From assembly GCA_902702965.1 (NCBI GenBank), contig CACRXP010000120.1, forward strand, positions 622,927 through 686,926: a stretch of 64,000 bases of DNA, in the 5' to 3' direction. A program made the position numbers and the translations under genes. This document shows, one piece after another, positions 42,816 to 54,855 of the stretch (the stretch's first letter is position 1; each line of letters begins with the position of its first letter). This DNA is from Spirometra erinaceieuropaei (Eukaryota; Platyhelminthes; Cestoda; Diphyllobothriidea; Diphyllobothriidae). The notes beneath the pieces were generated by a model. It ran no database searches. It was given only the letters and a program-made list of their open reading frames with translations, and was not told the DNA's origin.

Positions 42816-45800
42816 ATATTCCCTTGGTCTTTTCGATCAATAGGAAATATTTTTGCAATGGGCAGGATGAAATGTAAAGTCCAACAACATTCCTAGGTCA
42901 AAAGGTGGAGTTTTTGCGTTCAGAATGCTCACACTGCCAGCTGGAACAAGGGACTGAATCTCCGAGCAGAGCGCCTAGTATTGACCGCACGTCGTCGAGG
43001 TCATTTAAAGCAAGTGGGCCCAAGAAACCCTGAGATCGTCGTACGGAACCTACAAAAAATTTCGTTAGGCAAAAGCACAATTCAGAAGACTGTGTGAACA
43101 ACATCCTCATCTGTCCAGCAGATTTATATAGTGACGAGATAAATTAAAATATATGGGTAATAACAGAAATTGAATAGTGTGCATTCTTTCACACAAATAT
43201 GGGGTGGTAAATGCGGGAGGATAACTAGAGGTCATCACTATCAACCCATTCCGATAATAATGGTGGTCGAAAGCAAACTTCTTTTATGAGAATTTTCACA
43301 ACTTTAAAACGGATAATTCTTCAGATCTGAATTCGACTATCGCTCGTGGCCCGCCTTCTCTTACAAAGCCATAAGATAGCCAAATGCCCTGCAAACAACG
43401 TTGTGAGAATCAACCGTTTCCGATGCTCACAATGGCCAAGTCGTAACGACATCAAGAACGGTTTTCTTGATGTTCAGGCGCAGAGTTTTTGTATGTACAT
43501 TCTCACCAACAGGTACGCTCTCACGTCAAACGCTCCAGCAGTGATGATAACATTGACCTCTTACTGACCGCGCCAGACAGTCGTCTGTTTCCCCTCTTCT
43601 TCCTCCTCCTGTTTTTCAGCATCGGGAGTGTAGAGGCACCCGTTAGACAATGAAAGTGACACAATACGGTGGTTGCAACTGCTGCGGTGGTCGTGAAGGC
43701 GGACGCGGCGGAAATGCGGTGTCAGCGACGGTGGCGGCGATAGTAACAACAGCACCAGCGGCCGTAGTTAGAACGTTTGTGGGCAACTCCCGCTGTCCAT
43801 GAAGGATGCTAAAACTGAAGTCGCGGAAACAGATCCCGGACGCCCGTGTGCCGGAGTCCACTAGCATGCTTAGCATGTTTGCAATTTGAAAGCAGGTTTA
43901 CTTTCGATGGGGCCCTCACGTCTTGAAGACGACTGATGACTGCTTGTAGATGTGAATTCTCCTTTGGACTTTACTATGGCAGCTCGAATACAGGGTGGAG
44001 GATAGAAATAGCTCTTCAAGGACACCTTAAAGACATCAGTCACAGGACTAGAAATCGCACAAGACCTTCTGTTGTAAATTGGCGATTTTTGAAACCTGTC
44101 AACTATTTGCGTCATAGGAGATGCAGAATGCAAGCGAGATGGAATCTCAAGGACAAGAGTCGTCGAACATTTACACCGTCAGCGTAGATCTAAGATACGG
44201 ATTACCTTATTGGCCAACGTCAACAAATAACAGACTTCTCCTCGGAACATCACAATCGGAAAAGAATTTCTAATCTATTCTTCCCATGGTCATATTTTTG
44301 GTCTCGAATCGTCCTTTTCGGATCTCTCTGAATCCTCTGCAATAAGCTCCCCCAGAGGACGCAGGGGGCAACCGTTATCAATGATGGTACAGTGCAAGCC
44401 AGTTTATCCTGGGATAGGACGGCTGCGCATCGACTGTAAACTAAATTAAAAACTGTTGCCAGGACCTCCGGTTAACAACTATCCAACTCTCATAACCTGC
44501 ACATACTAACTCCACACATTTAGCTATCAGGTCTTCCATTCGGTCGCATGCTGAGGCATGACAACGAACAATAACACGAAAATCAGTTTACCACGCAGCA
44601 CCCACAGTGGTGAATATCTTTAACGGCGAGCTCTGGTACGGTCAGCCATTTCACGATGTCTCATAAAATGCCTATGAGCGGCTGAGGGCTGATAGGAGAC
44701 CTTTCATGTTATCATAAACGATCAACTACTGATGTTACATTGAAATCTGCTGTCAATCATCCCATTATCCAAACCTAGTGGGTAGTTCGATCTGTCACGC
44801 CCTTGTTTTGTTGAGAAGTATGTGCGTTTACGCTGCTTTACAGGGAGATCCGACTAATGATCAATTTTCTCTTTTGGAATTCCACATTATTATCATCACT
44901 ACTGTTGCAGACAAAAGTACAATAAGTGGGCACACCGATTGAAATGTTTCGCGGTAGTAGACGACAGTATTCGGTCGCACAAACAAAGGCGAATATTCGA
45001 GGAGGCCAATAAAGTTCAGGAATCTTTTTTAGTTGCTTTCGCTTTCGAGGTTGCATAGGATTCCATAATCAGGAAAGGCGACTGTCTTTGTGGATGGGTT
45101 CTAGTGAGAATTCAGAACGTCAGGCCCATAAAGTCTGTGTTCCAGCGACTGCATCTTCTTATTCTGAAAGCAGAAATAATTGTCGTAAGTGAGAGCAAGA
45201 TAAGTCGTTGTTTGGTTAGAGCCTGGGCCGCTGATGAGATCTCGGCCAACTGGCCCAGTGATCCATAGTCTGCGTTCAACGCTGTTATTTCGAGACTGGC
45301 AAGGGTGTCTGTTGCCCTTTTACTGCCGTCATCCCGGAAAATGGACGCCTGCATGGGTATTGAGACATCCCTACCAACACCTGTTAAAAGTAACTTTCAT
45401 CAATAGTAGTGAAAGTAACTTTATTTGTCCTCAAAAAGGATACATAATTGGCCCCATCAGGTAAAAAGCCTCCGTTGACTATTTTGTGGGGAAATGAAAT
45501 AGTGTGATCATAAAGGGCTGTCTTATAAAGGGTAGAGTCTTCGCTCACACTGCTGATATCTCATTAGTCCTGTGGTTGCCATGCGCACTTTTAATCAATG
45601 TCGTGATGGTAATGTTATTTAAATATATAAATTTCATTTTGTCAGAGGCATGTTGCTTCGGTACAACACCCTTTTCTAGCAACAGTAAAGTTTCCAAGCA
45701 TGTACGACGTTCCATGAAACGCTATGGTCGCCTTTGTAATAACCCTGCAGTCACAGATGGCTGAGAATCTATAGCCCACACATTCAGCCTCGTGGCAGCT

Positions 45801-48800
45801 AGCACCGACAAATACCACCAACAATGAATAGAGATACTATAGAGTCTATTTTGGCTTTAAGGTCGTCATCCGACTTTTTATCCCAAATTGTACTCCAGGC
45901 CACTGGCTAATGACGATGAATGAGCAGAACTGACCAGTCTGAGGTTCCTATTCGCTGTTGATAGCACTTCTCAGTGACCGATTGCTCGGCACTGTGTGAC
46001 GGCTTGAATAGTCTCTAGGCCCGGAACTTCAAGGCAAATCAATTGCGTCTTCTTCTACCCCCGCAACCAGGAGAGGTCTTCGCGTGTCTCTCCTATGTAC
46101 CTGAATACTTCCTGATCTCCGTCGACATGATATTAGCCCTGATTAGTGTTTGTGCGTCAGGCGTGCAGCGTGGACTGCGATATCACAGGCCGATGACGGC
46201 AAACGAGTCAGAAGTTCCGAACCTACTATTCCAAACCTGGTCGTCAACATTTCTCGCTAGACTACACCTCCCCGACACTGGGTGTGTAAAAGTACTTAAC
46301 AGAGTTTTTGTCGCTGAATATAAGACAACGTGCAACAGGTTGAACAGTGCCCTGGAACCTACCTGTAATGCCATTCTACTAAAAGGATGTTGGTATCCAC
46401 TTCCTCTCCTCACTCCCACTTTCCTCGCGTCTTTATTTTCCCCTCCAATATTTATGGATAATAACTTGAAGCAACTTAGCTCGTATCTAAATGTGTTTAA
46501 ACGAGTTCCCCTTATGCTGTTCCGTATAACCGATGCTGTCCTTTATCGACCGACATCTTAAATTAGCTAATAAGCGAAAAGATAATTCAGTAGTTGTTTT
46601 TGTACACGAACTTCAAATTCAGCTTATCTCTCGTTTCCTTCGTTTCAAGGACTAGCCTAATGCGGAATAGTCAAGAGGCCAAATGTTCCGAAAATTGCCT
46701 AATAAAACAATTGTACTTTGAGACGTCAAGCCTACCAACTTTAAATTGTCTCAGGCAGCCGCTACAACACCGGACGAAAGTCGACGGGACCTAACGTAAT
46801 CGGAAATGAATAAAGTTGGGCAGTCTTGTGATTTAAGCAATCTTAGGCGGGTTCATCAGGAGTGAGATGCGAGAATCGACTGTGTCAAGAGATCAACTAT
46901 GGCGGTTTCGACATACCATGGCAGCTGTGGGAGACAAGATAACACTACAGACTGTCCCTGGATTCTGGCAACTGCCTATCATGCAGTTTTCTCCGGAATA
47001 TTTTGGTGTCTATGTCCTGATGGCTGAGGACCAAGTGAAATATTTTCGCTGATCTCCTGGCTGTCCGGAGATGCACTGAGCTTTCACCAACCTTACATGC
47101 CAGAACAGTGTTATTTGGGATATTTCAATGGCTGAAACACCATTAGATCGTAAGGCTCAACACCTCTAGCCGTTTCGCAATCACGTCAATATATATGAAG
47201 CTCATTTCAGTATCAATGAACCAGTAGGCTGAGAGAGTAGTTGGCAAACTTATAAAGTCACGCTACCAGGGTTTTGTGTTGTGAACTCATCGCACTGACT
47301 GCCAGCGGCTTATCGACCTGTTGACGATTAGCCCTACGTTTTTAAAGAAAGGCTCTGCAATAATCTCATTCGTTTCTCACTATCATATTCAGGGTGGTGT
47401 TGCCGCTGGGAATATACTCCTATATTTACCACTTGCTCTGAGACCGTGCCAGACGATGGGGGAATATGGTGAAAAAACCCACCTCGACCAGAAGGTCCGG
47501 TATGGCTGTCAGAGTTGCACATCTTAATTGCAGGAACCCTCATGTGTTCGATAAAAGAGGACTTTTCAAGGCCTACGGTGACATCAGAAAAAACTGTTTT
47601 TCTGTAGTTACCGGCATTGACAATATCTCATAAGGATAACCGAGAGACTCCAGTGATATTTGCCGTCTATCACCTCCTCGCACACCCTACTACGGTTCTC
47701 AGTGACCCGTCATGCTTAACCAGAAGGGTCGTCTGATGAGTTTTTGCCTGTGTCGCTGCCTGCAGACGGCGGGAGCTGTCTCAATTCATAGGACTGCGGT
47801 AGGCCGGTTTCCAACTTTCTCTTGTCTTTGGCCAGGGGACAGGGTGGAGGGAGGGGGACAGGTATGACTACTAGTCCCATCAGTTTACCATATTTAGCGA
47901 GTGACTTCAAACCCGTCAAGTGTGTACCCACCACCGCCACCGCCGCCGCCGCCGACGCCGCCGTGGCTGTCTCACTATCGCCACATGGTCAGTGCGTTTT
48001 ATTCTGAAACAGAGAAGGTGGCAGTGATTGCCTATCCCTTTCAGGTTGCTATAGGGTATAAGGGAGCTGAGGGAATAGCTCTGCCTTCCTCTTGAACATT
48101 TCACTAGCGTGAAATAAGAGGTAAATACGTATTTTCGGGACGAAAAAGACCGCCAAATGCAGAGTCAACATTATCGAGCTTTTGAAACCTTCCAGGCGTT
48201 CGATTTGAAGAAAAGAGACCTTCACGGTGAGAGGCGGAGGAGGGACAAAGAAACTCAGAAGCCCATTCCACCACAGCTTCCATCTTCATTCCATCTTCAT
48301 TCCGTATGCTTGGGAAATGGGCATCTCGGCTGACTGTGGGAATCGTGGTTCCCCCACTAATGTCTCCCCGAATGCGCTACTAGGCCATGTCCATACGATC
48401 TGTCAGACCGCGGGTAGACGGACAAACAAATTAACACGCGGGTTAAACCAAACTTCTGATTAAAATTAAAGTCATGAGTATAAGATTGTTGCAGGACTGA
48501 TACTTAGTGAAACGGGTAGCCACCTCGTACTTGAATCTGAACAAGTAGTGCCCGTATGATGCAAACAACACACATGAAGTATTTTATACCCGGTATGAAT
48601 TTAAAGCAGACCAAAACAGTAGAATTTAATGCTACCAGAAAATCACGCCAAGGCTTACTAACTGTTACCTGTCGTTGCATAAAATAGACAACAAATGAGG
48701 ACTACACATCAAGTTGAATTTGCATGGAAAATTAGTGTGAAAATAACAAGCTCGTAATCGATTAAGGGGCACGTGTCTTCGAACTGTTTTTTGAACAAAT

Positions 48801-49126
48801 TCGGCTTGCGCCGTAGTCCCTATTCGTTATCCATACTACGTAGCAACAGATAGGGTCTGCTAAGCCACCACAGAAAATAAGTAGCACTGTCCGGGTGAAA
48901 ATGTCTACGTAGTTACGTGTGAGTTAGCGTACGGGCCTTCGTTATGGCAATATCTTTCCCGTCTGAAAAAGGCGAAAACATGAAGATCTGTGTATTTTCT
49001 TCCTTTTCTGATGTGTGATTTTTGGACGCTTAATTATATTCGCTCTATTTTCTCAAGGAAAACACCAAAGCTCCTGTCTTTTTGCAAGCAGATCCGTTGA
49101 GTGAACACCGACCCGCGATATATTCC
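42816..49126. other. Long unassigned stretch (6.3 kb)
   Basis: No transposon remnant, RNA gene or convincing exon recognised. It holds a GCC/CCG-rich tract at about 47929-47965 and short tandem words such as 'ttccatcttca' twice near 48285-48305. The longest open frame (46043-46561, plus, 172 codons) has no motif I know. This is the likeliest part of the window to hide unique host sequence or diverged exons. Confidence 0.45.
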
Positions 49127-50176
49127 CAGTAGCTGACCTATTTTGTGGAATTTCAACCGAAATTCTAAAATGTGTTTTCGGTTGATAAGAATTACTTATG
49201 TCGGGTTGCAGTATTAATTATTGTACAGCAGAATCCTAAGATATTTCAGTTGTGACGAGATGACGGCTTTTTAATGTTCTTCTCTGTAGCCGGCCCCAAA
49301 AACTACACTTGGTATAAAATGACTACTTAAGTAGCGCAAATTTTTCACGTAGATTTTCGATGTCCCGATAGGTACAAAGATACTTTGTAGAAAATAAAGA
49401 TTAAAATATTCGTTCTTATACTTGTGTGGTAGCCCACTAAACCCTCTTTAAGTTTCGTTTTTGACGAAAGTGCACCTTTGGGTTCTAAAAATTCGTTTCA
49501 ATCATCAAATAATTTTAACCCGACCAGCAGCTGCGCTTGCGCTCACGTTTTATAGATTACCTACCGTCAACCTCGATTGTCCTACGCTACTTCATAAGCA
49601 GCATTAAAAAACGGACAGATATGACGCTGCAAAGTATACAATACGGTTGAAATCCGCTGAAAAAATATTTTAAACTCCATATGGCAGCTTCTTAATAGCC
49701 TGTAGAAATACATGATTTTCCCTACACGGAAAATATACAACTGCTACTATGGAAACCCTAAATGCAAGTCTAACAGCAGGTCGAATTTAAAATTATTCGA
49801 GAATTGAAAAATTTATTCAGAAACGAATTATAGCATTTCCTCAAGTATAGAAATTGAAGTAGACGTCACTTTCTATCAGTCGTGTAGACGAAAGGGTATT
49901 TTGTGCATGTTTTCTAAGCAATATATTTGAATGGATAAGGGCATCGAAAATTAGTGGAAAGAATTCAGTTAATTAAGGAGTCATCTTTTGCTGAGTGTGG
50001 CTTTCGCAGTCGATCGGAAAAAGACTAGTTCAAAATCCGGCATTCTGATATGACTGGAATACCTTTCGATTCTGCTGCATGATAATTAATATTACAACCC
50101 TACTTAAGTAGTCTTTTCGAGTCGAAAACACACTTCAGAATTTCAGTTAGCATTTCATGAGGTAGCACGTCCATTG
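49127..50176 (+). mobile_element. MITE copy F, complete (1050 bp), with inverted central core
   Basis: The left end is CAGTAGCTGACC and the right end is inverse GGACGTGC...CAATGGAC (ending CCATTG before TA 50177-50178). The arms are inverted repeats, for example 'gtattaattattgtacagcagaatcc' at the left against the inverse of 'gattctgctgcatgataattaatatt' at the right. The core 'aaaacggacagatatgacgc' (about 49603-49622) points plus, while the neighbouring 'attttccctacacgg' block (about 49713-49727) lies to its right, the reverse of their relation in copies B, C, D and G. Confidence 0.85.
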
Positions 50177-50178
50177 TA

Positions 50179-51077
50179 TGTCACGCAGTGTAGAGGCACT
50201 TTTTTACAAGTCTGAGTGCTGTCTCCTTTCAGCCGGGTTGTCTGGGAGGGTAGTGCACGTCGACCATCACAGGGACCAACAAATAGGCGTAGCTTGACCA
50301 CGGGTGGTCTGTATTTAAGAGTTAATTGCTTGTGTGCCGGAAAGAATTTTTTTCTAACTGTTGATTTTGAGAAAGCAGAGCGGCTCGCTGGCTCTTCAAA
50401 GGTGGAGGACAGAAGAGGGGCCTGAGGGATACAGCCTACTCGAGGCTTGTGCCAGTACTCCAGCGGCAATTAGACACTAAGAGCACATGCAGCTGGAACG
50501 CCAAGTAAGCAAACATGCCAGCGGTCTAATTCACACGACGTCTTTCAACGAACCTATCATTATGACGCTCCATCGTTACTGTCTGGCTGGTCAGAGGAAT
50601 TTGACCTGGCATATGGAAGTGCCGAATTACGTCTGCATCATTCCGTAGTGCCTGCTTAAACGCGAGAAGCATAGACAACCGGTAGTACGCCAGTGCCCTT
50701 TACCGGCTTTGCGGTTTTTCCGGACAGGGGAAGTACGGTCCGCCATTGGGGACATTAGGGGGGCGCAAAAAGGTGCACACTGGGTGGGTCCGTACCTCAA
50801 GTAGGAAGGCCTCTGGGATTCAATTGCTATAGGGGGGGTGAATGCTTGAAAGCTTGGCGAGTGCGAAAAGGTCCCATTATACGTGATTGTTTATTCGTTT
50901 AAATGAGGTTTGCGTTTGCTGAGTCCTTCGGAAGCTAAAGACGCCACGGTTGTTTTTGTTCAGTTCAGTCTCTTTCCCCAGAAAGTCTGATAACACCAGA
51001 TCACGAATAACTCCAAGTTTAAGGAACACTTCTTCGGGAGAATTTTGACAAACCAGGTGAATTTATCCAGCGTACTG
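50179..51077. other. Unassigned non-coding stretch
   Basis: No supported feature; open frames at 50155-50469 (minus) and 50216-50425 (plus) lack motifs. Confidence 0.45.
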
Positions 51078-51239
<162 letters not shown>

Positions 51240-51917
51240 CGTCGTTATGACTGACCTCCTGCCCATGGTCCATAAGCCGAGTTGCTCGACTGCACAACTG
51301 TTGTTCCTGCCTGGTCACTATTGTACGGAATGAGTTACTGAAAGAGACTAACTCTGGTCAGGAGAACTTTGCACGGACAATGGCAATGTAACAAGGTACA
51401 CCCAGTAAAAGAATGTCACACGTCCTTCAAACCGTCAGTCATGGAGTAATCGTATATAAAGAATACTTGCATATTCAGCATGATATTTGGATAAACAAAA
51501 ATCCGGAAACTCTCACTGTCAATACTCGGCATCTAAATACCAAATTCGGAAATTATAACTCGTCCATATCTTGAAATCGAGTCTGTTTAACAAAAAGACA
51601 ATTTAATGATCCTAAAAACTGCCGCTTTGTGGACAATCTGGAATAAATGGCCTTGTCGGACATCGGTGAAATAAAGGTACACTTACGGATGTCTTAGGCT
51701 CGTATTTGCTTCGTCGGATGTCGCATAATTTAGATGTAGGGCAGGATTTTTCAAGGTTCCGACAGATTCAGTCCTGTTACTCTGATAACTGCATAGATCA
51801 ACTATGTCGATGCAAAAATTCAACAGATCGCAAAATTTTCTCAAAGGTATACGTTGTCTTAAATTCACGAATAGAGGCGAATGTCTGAGTTCAAAACGTG
51901 TGTATGTATAGGTAAGG
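51240..51917. other. Unassigned non-coding stretch
   Basis: Nothing recognisable. Confidence 0.45.
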
Positions 51918-52199
51918 GACTAGTTGAGCACCGGAACCATTCATTTATCTTTCTGAGCTTTCGAACTCATACAGGAGTCCACCGTCAGAGATGACAACAG
52001 AAACAGAACAGGCGAAAGTTATAGGCGTTATTAGCCAGTTGACGACCAATGAGCAGTCTAGTGATGACTGCAAGGGTCTATGTACGGCGGCGGCAGATCA
52101 ATGCATCGAATAACTGAGTTTTCATGTGAGGCCCAGACCTCAATCAATCCCCGGTTTGTCATATTTCTGATATGGATGGTTATCTTGGCGGCTGCGAAA
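51918..52199 (+). repeat. Unnamed 280-bp dispersed repeat, copy 2
   Basis: Same orientation and block order as 35047-35330. Its right end lies about 45 bases from the end of tail-repeat unit 6. Confidence 0.7.
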
Positions 52200-52243
52200 T
52201 TGAACTAATGACCCGGTCCGAAGATGTCGGCATCCACTTGTAT

Positions 52244-52966
52244 GACAGTTCGAACGCCGTACCCGATGATGTCCACCGTGGGCTCCACAGCAAGGTAGAG
52301 CATGGACGGTGACTTGCGCGGCATTTTTCGCACACTCTTCTCCTCCCCACCTGAGTCCGATGTCAAAACATAGACAGGAAGACCGGGGACGAGAGAAAGC
52401 GCAGGTGCCTGGCACGGCAGGACTGGCACCTAAACGTACAACACACCTCTTGGTCCACAACATGCAATTAGCCAGTATTTTAATCAACGACAACAGCACC
52501 ACAACGGTTCAGAAGGACGAAGATGACTGGGCAGTCATGTCAACTACCTGCATACCCAGCAGGAGCACAAGCACATCTACCGGCAGGGAACCAGGCGTCA
52601 GGGAACTGCCAGCGCACATCAGGCTGCGAGGGCCATGGTTAACTGATCTTGGCATAAAAGAGGCTTACGTAATTGAGTCCCAGAAGGATGACACGCAGAC
52701 CTGCATTTAGCCTGGGCCATTACCATTAAAAGGCTGGCTGACCAGTTAGTAGTCGACTGAGAGACACTACCCATAATGCGCACACACACTCCTCACATGC
52801 GTAAGAGTGCCAGAGGTCACGTTAAGAAGGAGCCGTTTCAACCTGGTTCACGGCCCACCAATACGCCATTCCAAACAGACACACACAGTTGGGCTGAGTG
52901 CGTGGATTGAGTCTGCAGCCTTACAGGCCATGGCGCCTGATCCACCATGGTAGCCTCAAACTCGTA
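52244..52966 (-). repeat. LINE-associated tail repeat, unit 6 (longest unit)
   Basis: On the minus strand this follows the zinc-finger tail of LINE-D and contains all blocks found separately in units 1-5. In order they are 'gactcaatccacgca', 'gaaacggctccttcttaacgtg', 'ggcccaggctaaatgcagg', 'atgccaagatcag', 'cccggtcttcctg', 'ggtggggagg', 'gcgcaagtcaccgtcc', 'cacggtggacatcatcgg' and 'gttcgaactgtca'. It is the best reference for the unit's structure. Confidence 0.75.
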
Positions 52967-53880
52967 TCACACATGCAGCAGAGGAGCCACATGGAGAAGG
53001 AGCCGAGAAGCACATTTCCCACTTGCGTGGGAGGATGGAATCGAATGCTTGCGATGGGTGGCGTTGTTGTATAGTGTAGATGATGACGGGGAGAGGTATG
53101 ACGGTGTGGTGTAGCCGGCGATCGTCAACCGCAGGCTCTCGGAAATGCCCATTTGTCCTATCGGGCCTTTGCGGGTAGTGAATGTTCGAGGGCAGTCGAG
53201 GCGAATGCGGCGACTGTAGGTTGGTGCGCTAGGTACTGGTTGACTACTCTCTGGGCGATGGATTCGCAAGTGACCGATCAGGTCGATGTGTGAGGTGAGT
53301 GTACAATGATAGTATAGGCAGGATAGGTCAGAAGTGTCAGAGTCGGTTTTAGTGATGGTGACGTCGGTGGAGCTGCTGGTGGTGTGGGTTGAGCTTCTTG
53401 TACACTGTCCAGGTCTCCGCTCCATACAGCAGAGTCGGCAGAAGGACTGCTTTGTACATCTCCAGTTTGGTGCTGATGTGGAGACCGCGTCGATTTCAGC
53501 CGGTACTTTGCAGACGACCGAAGGCTTGGCCGGCCTAGGAAATCCGGCAGGCCACTTGATCGTCGATTATGGTGTTGCGAGATAGGGTGCTGCCCAGGTA
53601 AGTGAAGTTGTCCACATCTTGCAGTTAGGCACCGTTAACTTTGATGTGTGGTGCTACGTGGGCAGTCTTGGTTGGCGTTTGGTGCATATACGCCGTCTTC
53701 TCCGTGTTGGTGATTAGGCTGAAGTTGTCACTGGCGGTGACGAAAAGGTCCCTGTTCCTTTACCTGTCTCCTTCGTAGGTGGCGTTGAGAGCACAGTTGT
53801 CAACGAAGAGAAGTTCATGGACGGAGGTTGCGGATGCATTCGACTGGAAGTGCATCCGCCGCTGCTTTAGGAGTTTAGGA
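52967..53880 (-). pseudogene. LINE copy D: RT end fused to zinc-finger tail by internal deletion
   Basis: Minus strand. The RT part (53880-53400) reads HELLFVDNCALNATYEGD (catalytic FADDC changed to FVDNC), DNFTYLGSTL, and [23 protein letters not shown] in the shifted frame shared with LINE-B. At about 53395 it jumps from RRPGQCTRS into [10 protein letters not shown] and two C2H2-type fingers: CLYYHCTLTSHIDLIGHLRIH (about 53320-53258; the first Cys pair spacing is disturbed) and RLDCPRTFTTRKGPIGQM. Several hundred bp of RT C-terminus present in A and B are missing. Confidence 0.8.
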
Positions 53881-54801
53881 GGAGTTCCTCACTCATATCC
53901 CAGGTATGGATGACCCTATTATCGACAAGCGATCGCACCTCAAAAAAACTTACTCCAGCAGGACTGGTCGCATTTGTAAGACTCAGAAAGGGCTAAAAAT
54001 GTGCACAGAAAGCGGAAACACCGTGCAAAATATGCCATCGGCAAGTCCTGTGAACTGGCCTGTCTTTATGCATGTGCGGCTTAATAATCATATCTCCGAA
54101 CAGGTCCCTTTAGGAAGCATGGGCGGTTGGTAAAAATAGCGGTCTGGCCTTCACAGGATACCTCACATGTACAAGAATAAAATCAGGGGGTTATAATCGA
54201 AGAGTCCCTGTTTCACTTAAGTACGTTAAAATGTTCATTCCACTCCAGTCCTAGCCAGGGAACGATCATTAGTACTACTCGAGATGGTGGCTGGGACAGC
54301 AATGCGGACCCACAATGATTTTTACAAAAAAAATGAAATTAGGAACTATGGAGTCTGCATGTAATTTAATTTTGAATCAAAGTTGCACGGATTCATGCGA
54401 CAACCACCTTTGTGCCTATAATACAGCTGTCGTTAGATCGATACTAATGTCTACATTTCTACCCCTTGCTGTACCTCTAGCAAAAGCTGTACCTCAGGAA
54501 TTCTGTGGCAGTTAAATGCGTCTGCATCGTCGGTTGTTAAAGGCAGGTTGGACGACCTATTATCGGCAGCTGATAAAAGAGCAAGTTGTCGCTCAAATGC
54601 ATCACTCTGACAGGCCCCTTCCTTCTGTTATCGCATCATTCCGCCGTTGCCCTTGGTTCAAGGAGACGCAAGTCTGCAGGAGGAGGGGGCAGCATTTGAG
54701 AAGGAGTCCCGCTACCCCTCCAGGCTTGAGCACACGCACTACCCCTCAAACACAGTCTCCGACCCTATAACTCCCTTAAGAGTTACCCTCATTTTCCTCC
54801 T
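53881..54801. other. Unassigned non-coding stretch
   Basis: Nothing recognisable; several short open frames without motifs. Confidence 0.45.
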
Positions 54802-54855
54802 TCCTCCTCCTCCTCCTCCTCCTCCTCCTCCTCCTCCTCCCCCTCCTCCTCCTCC
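54802..54855 (+). repeat. (CTC)n microsatellite
   Basis: About 17 CTC/CCT units with one extra C near 54841. The Pro-rich frame across it is an artefact. Confidence 0.9.

Noticed and set aside
46043..46561. 172-codon open frame on the plus strand
   Set aside because: No recognisable domain, no repeat homolog in the window and no supporting neighbour; a frame of this length can arise by chance in 64 kb.
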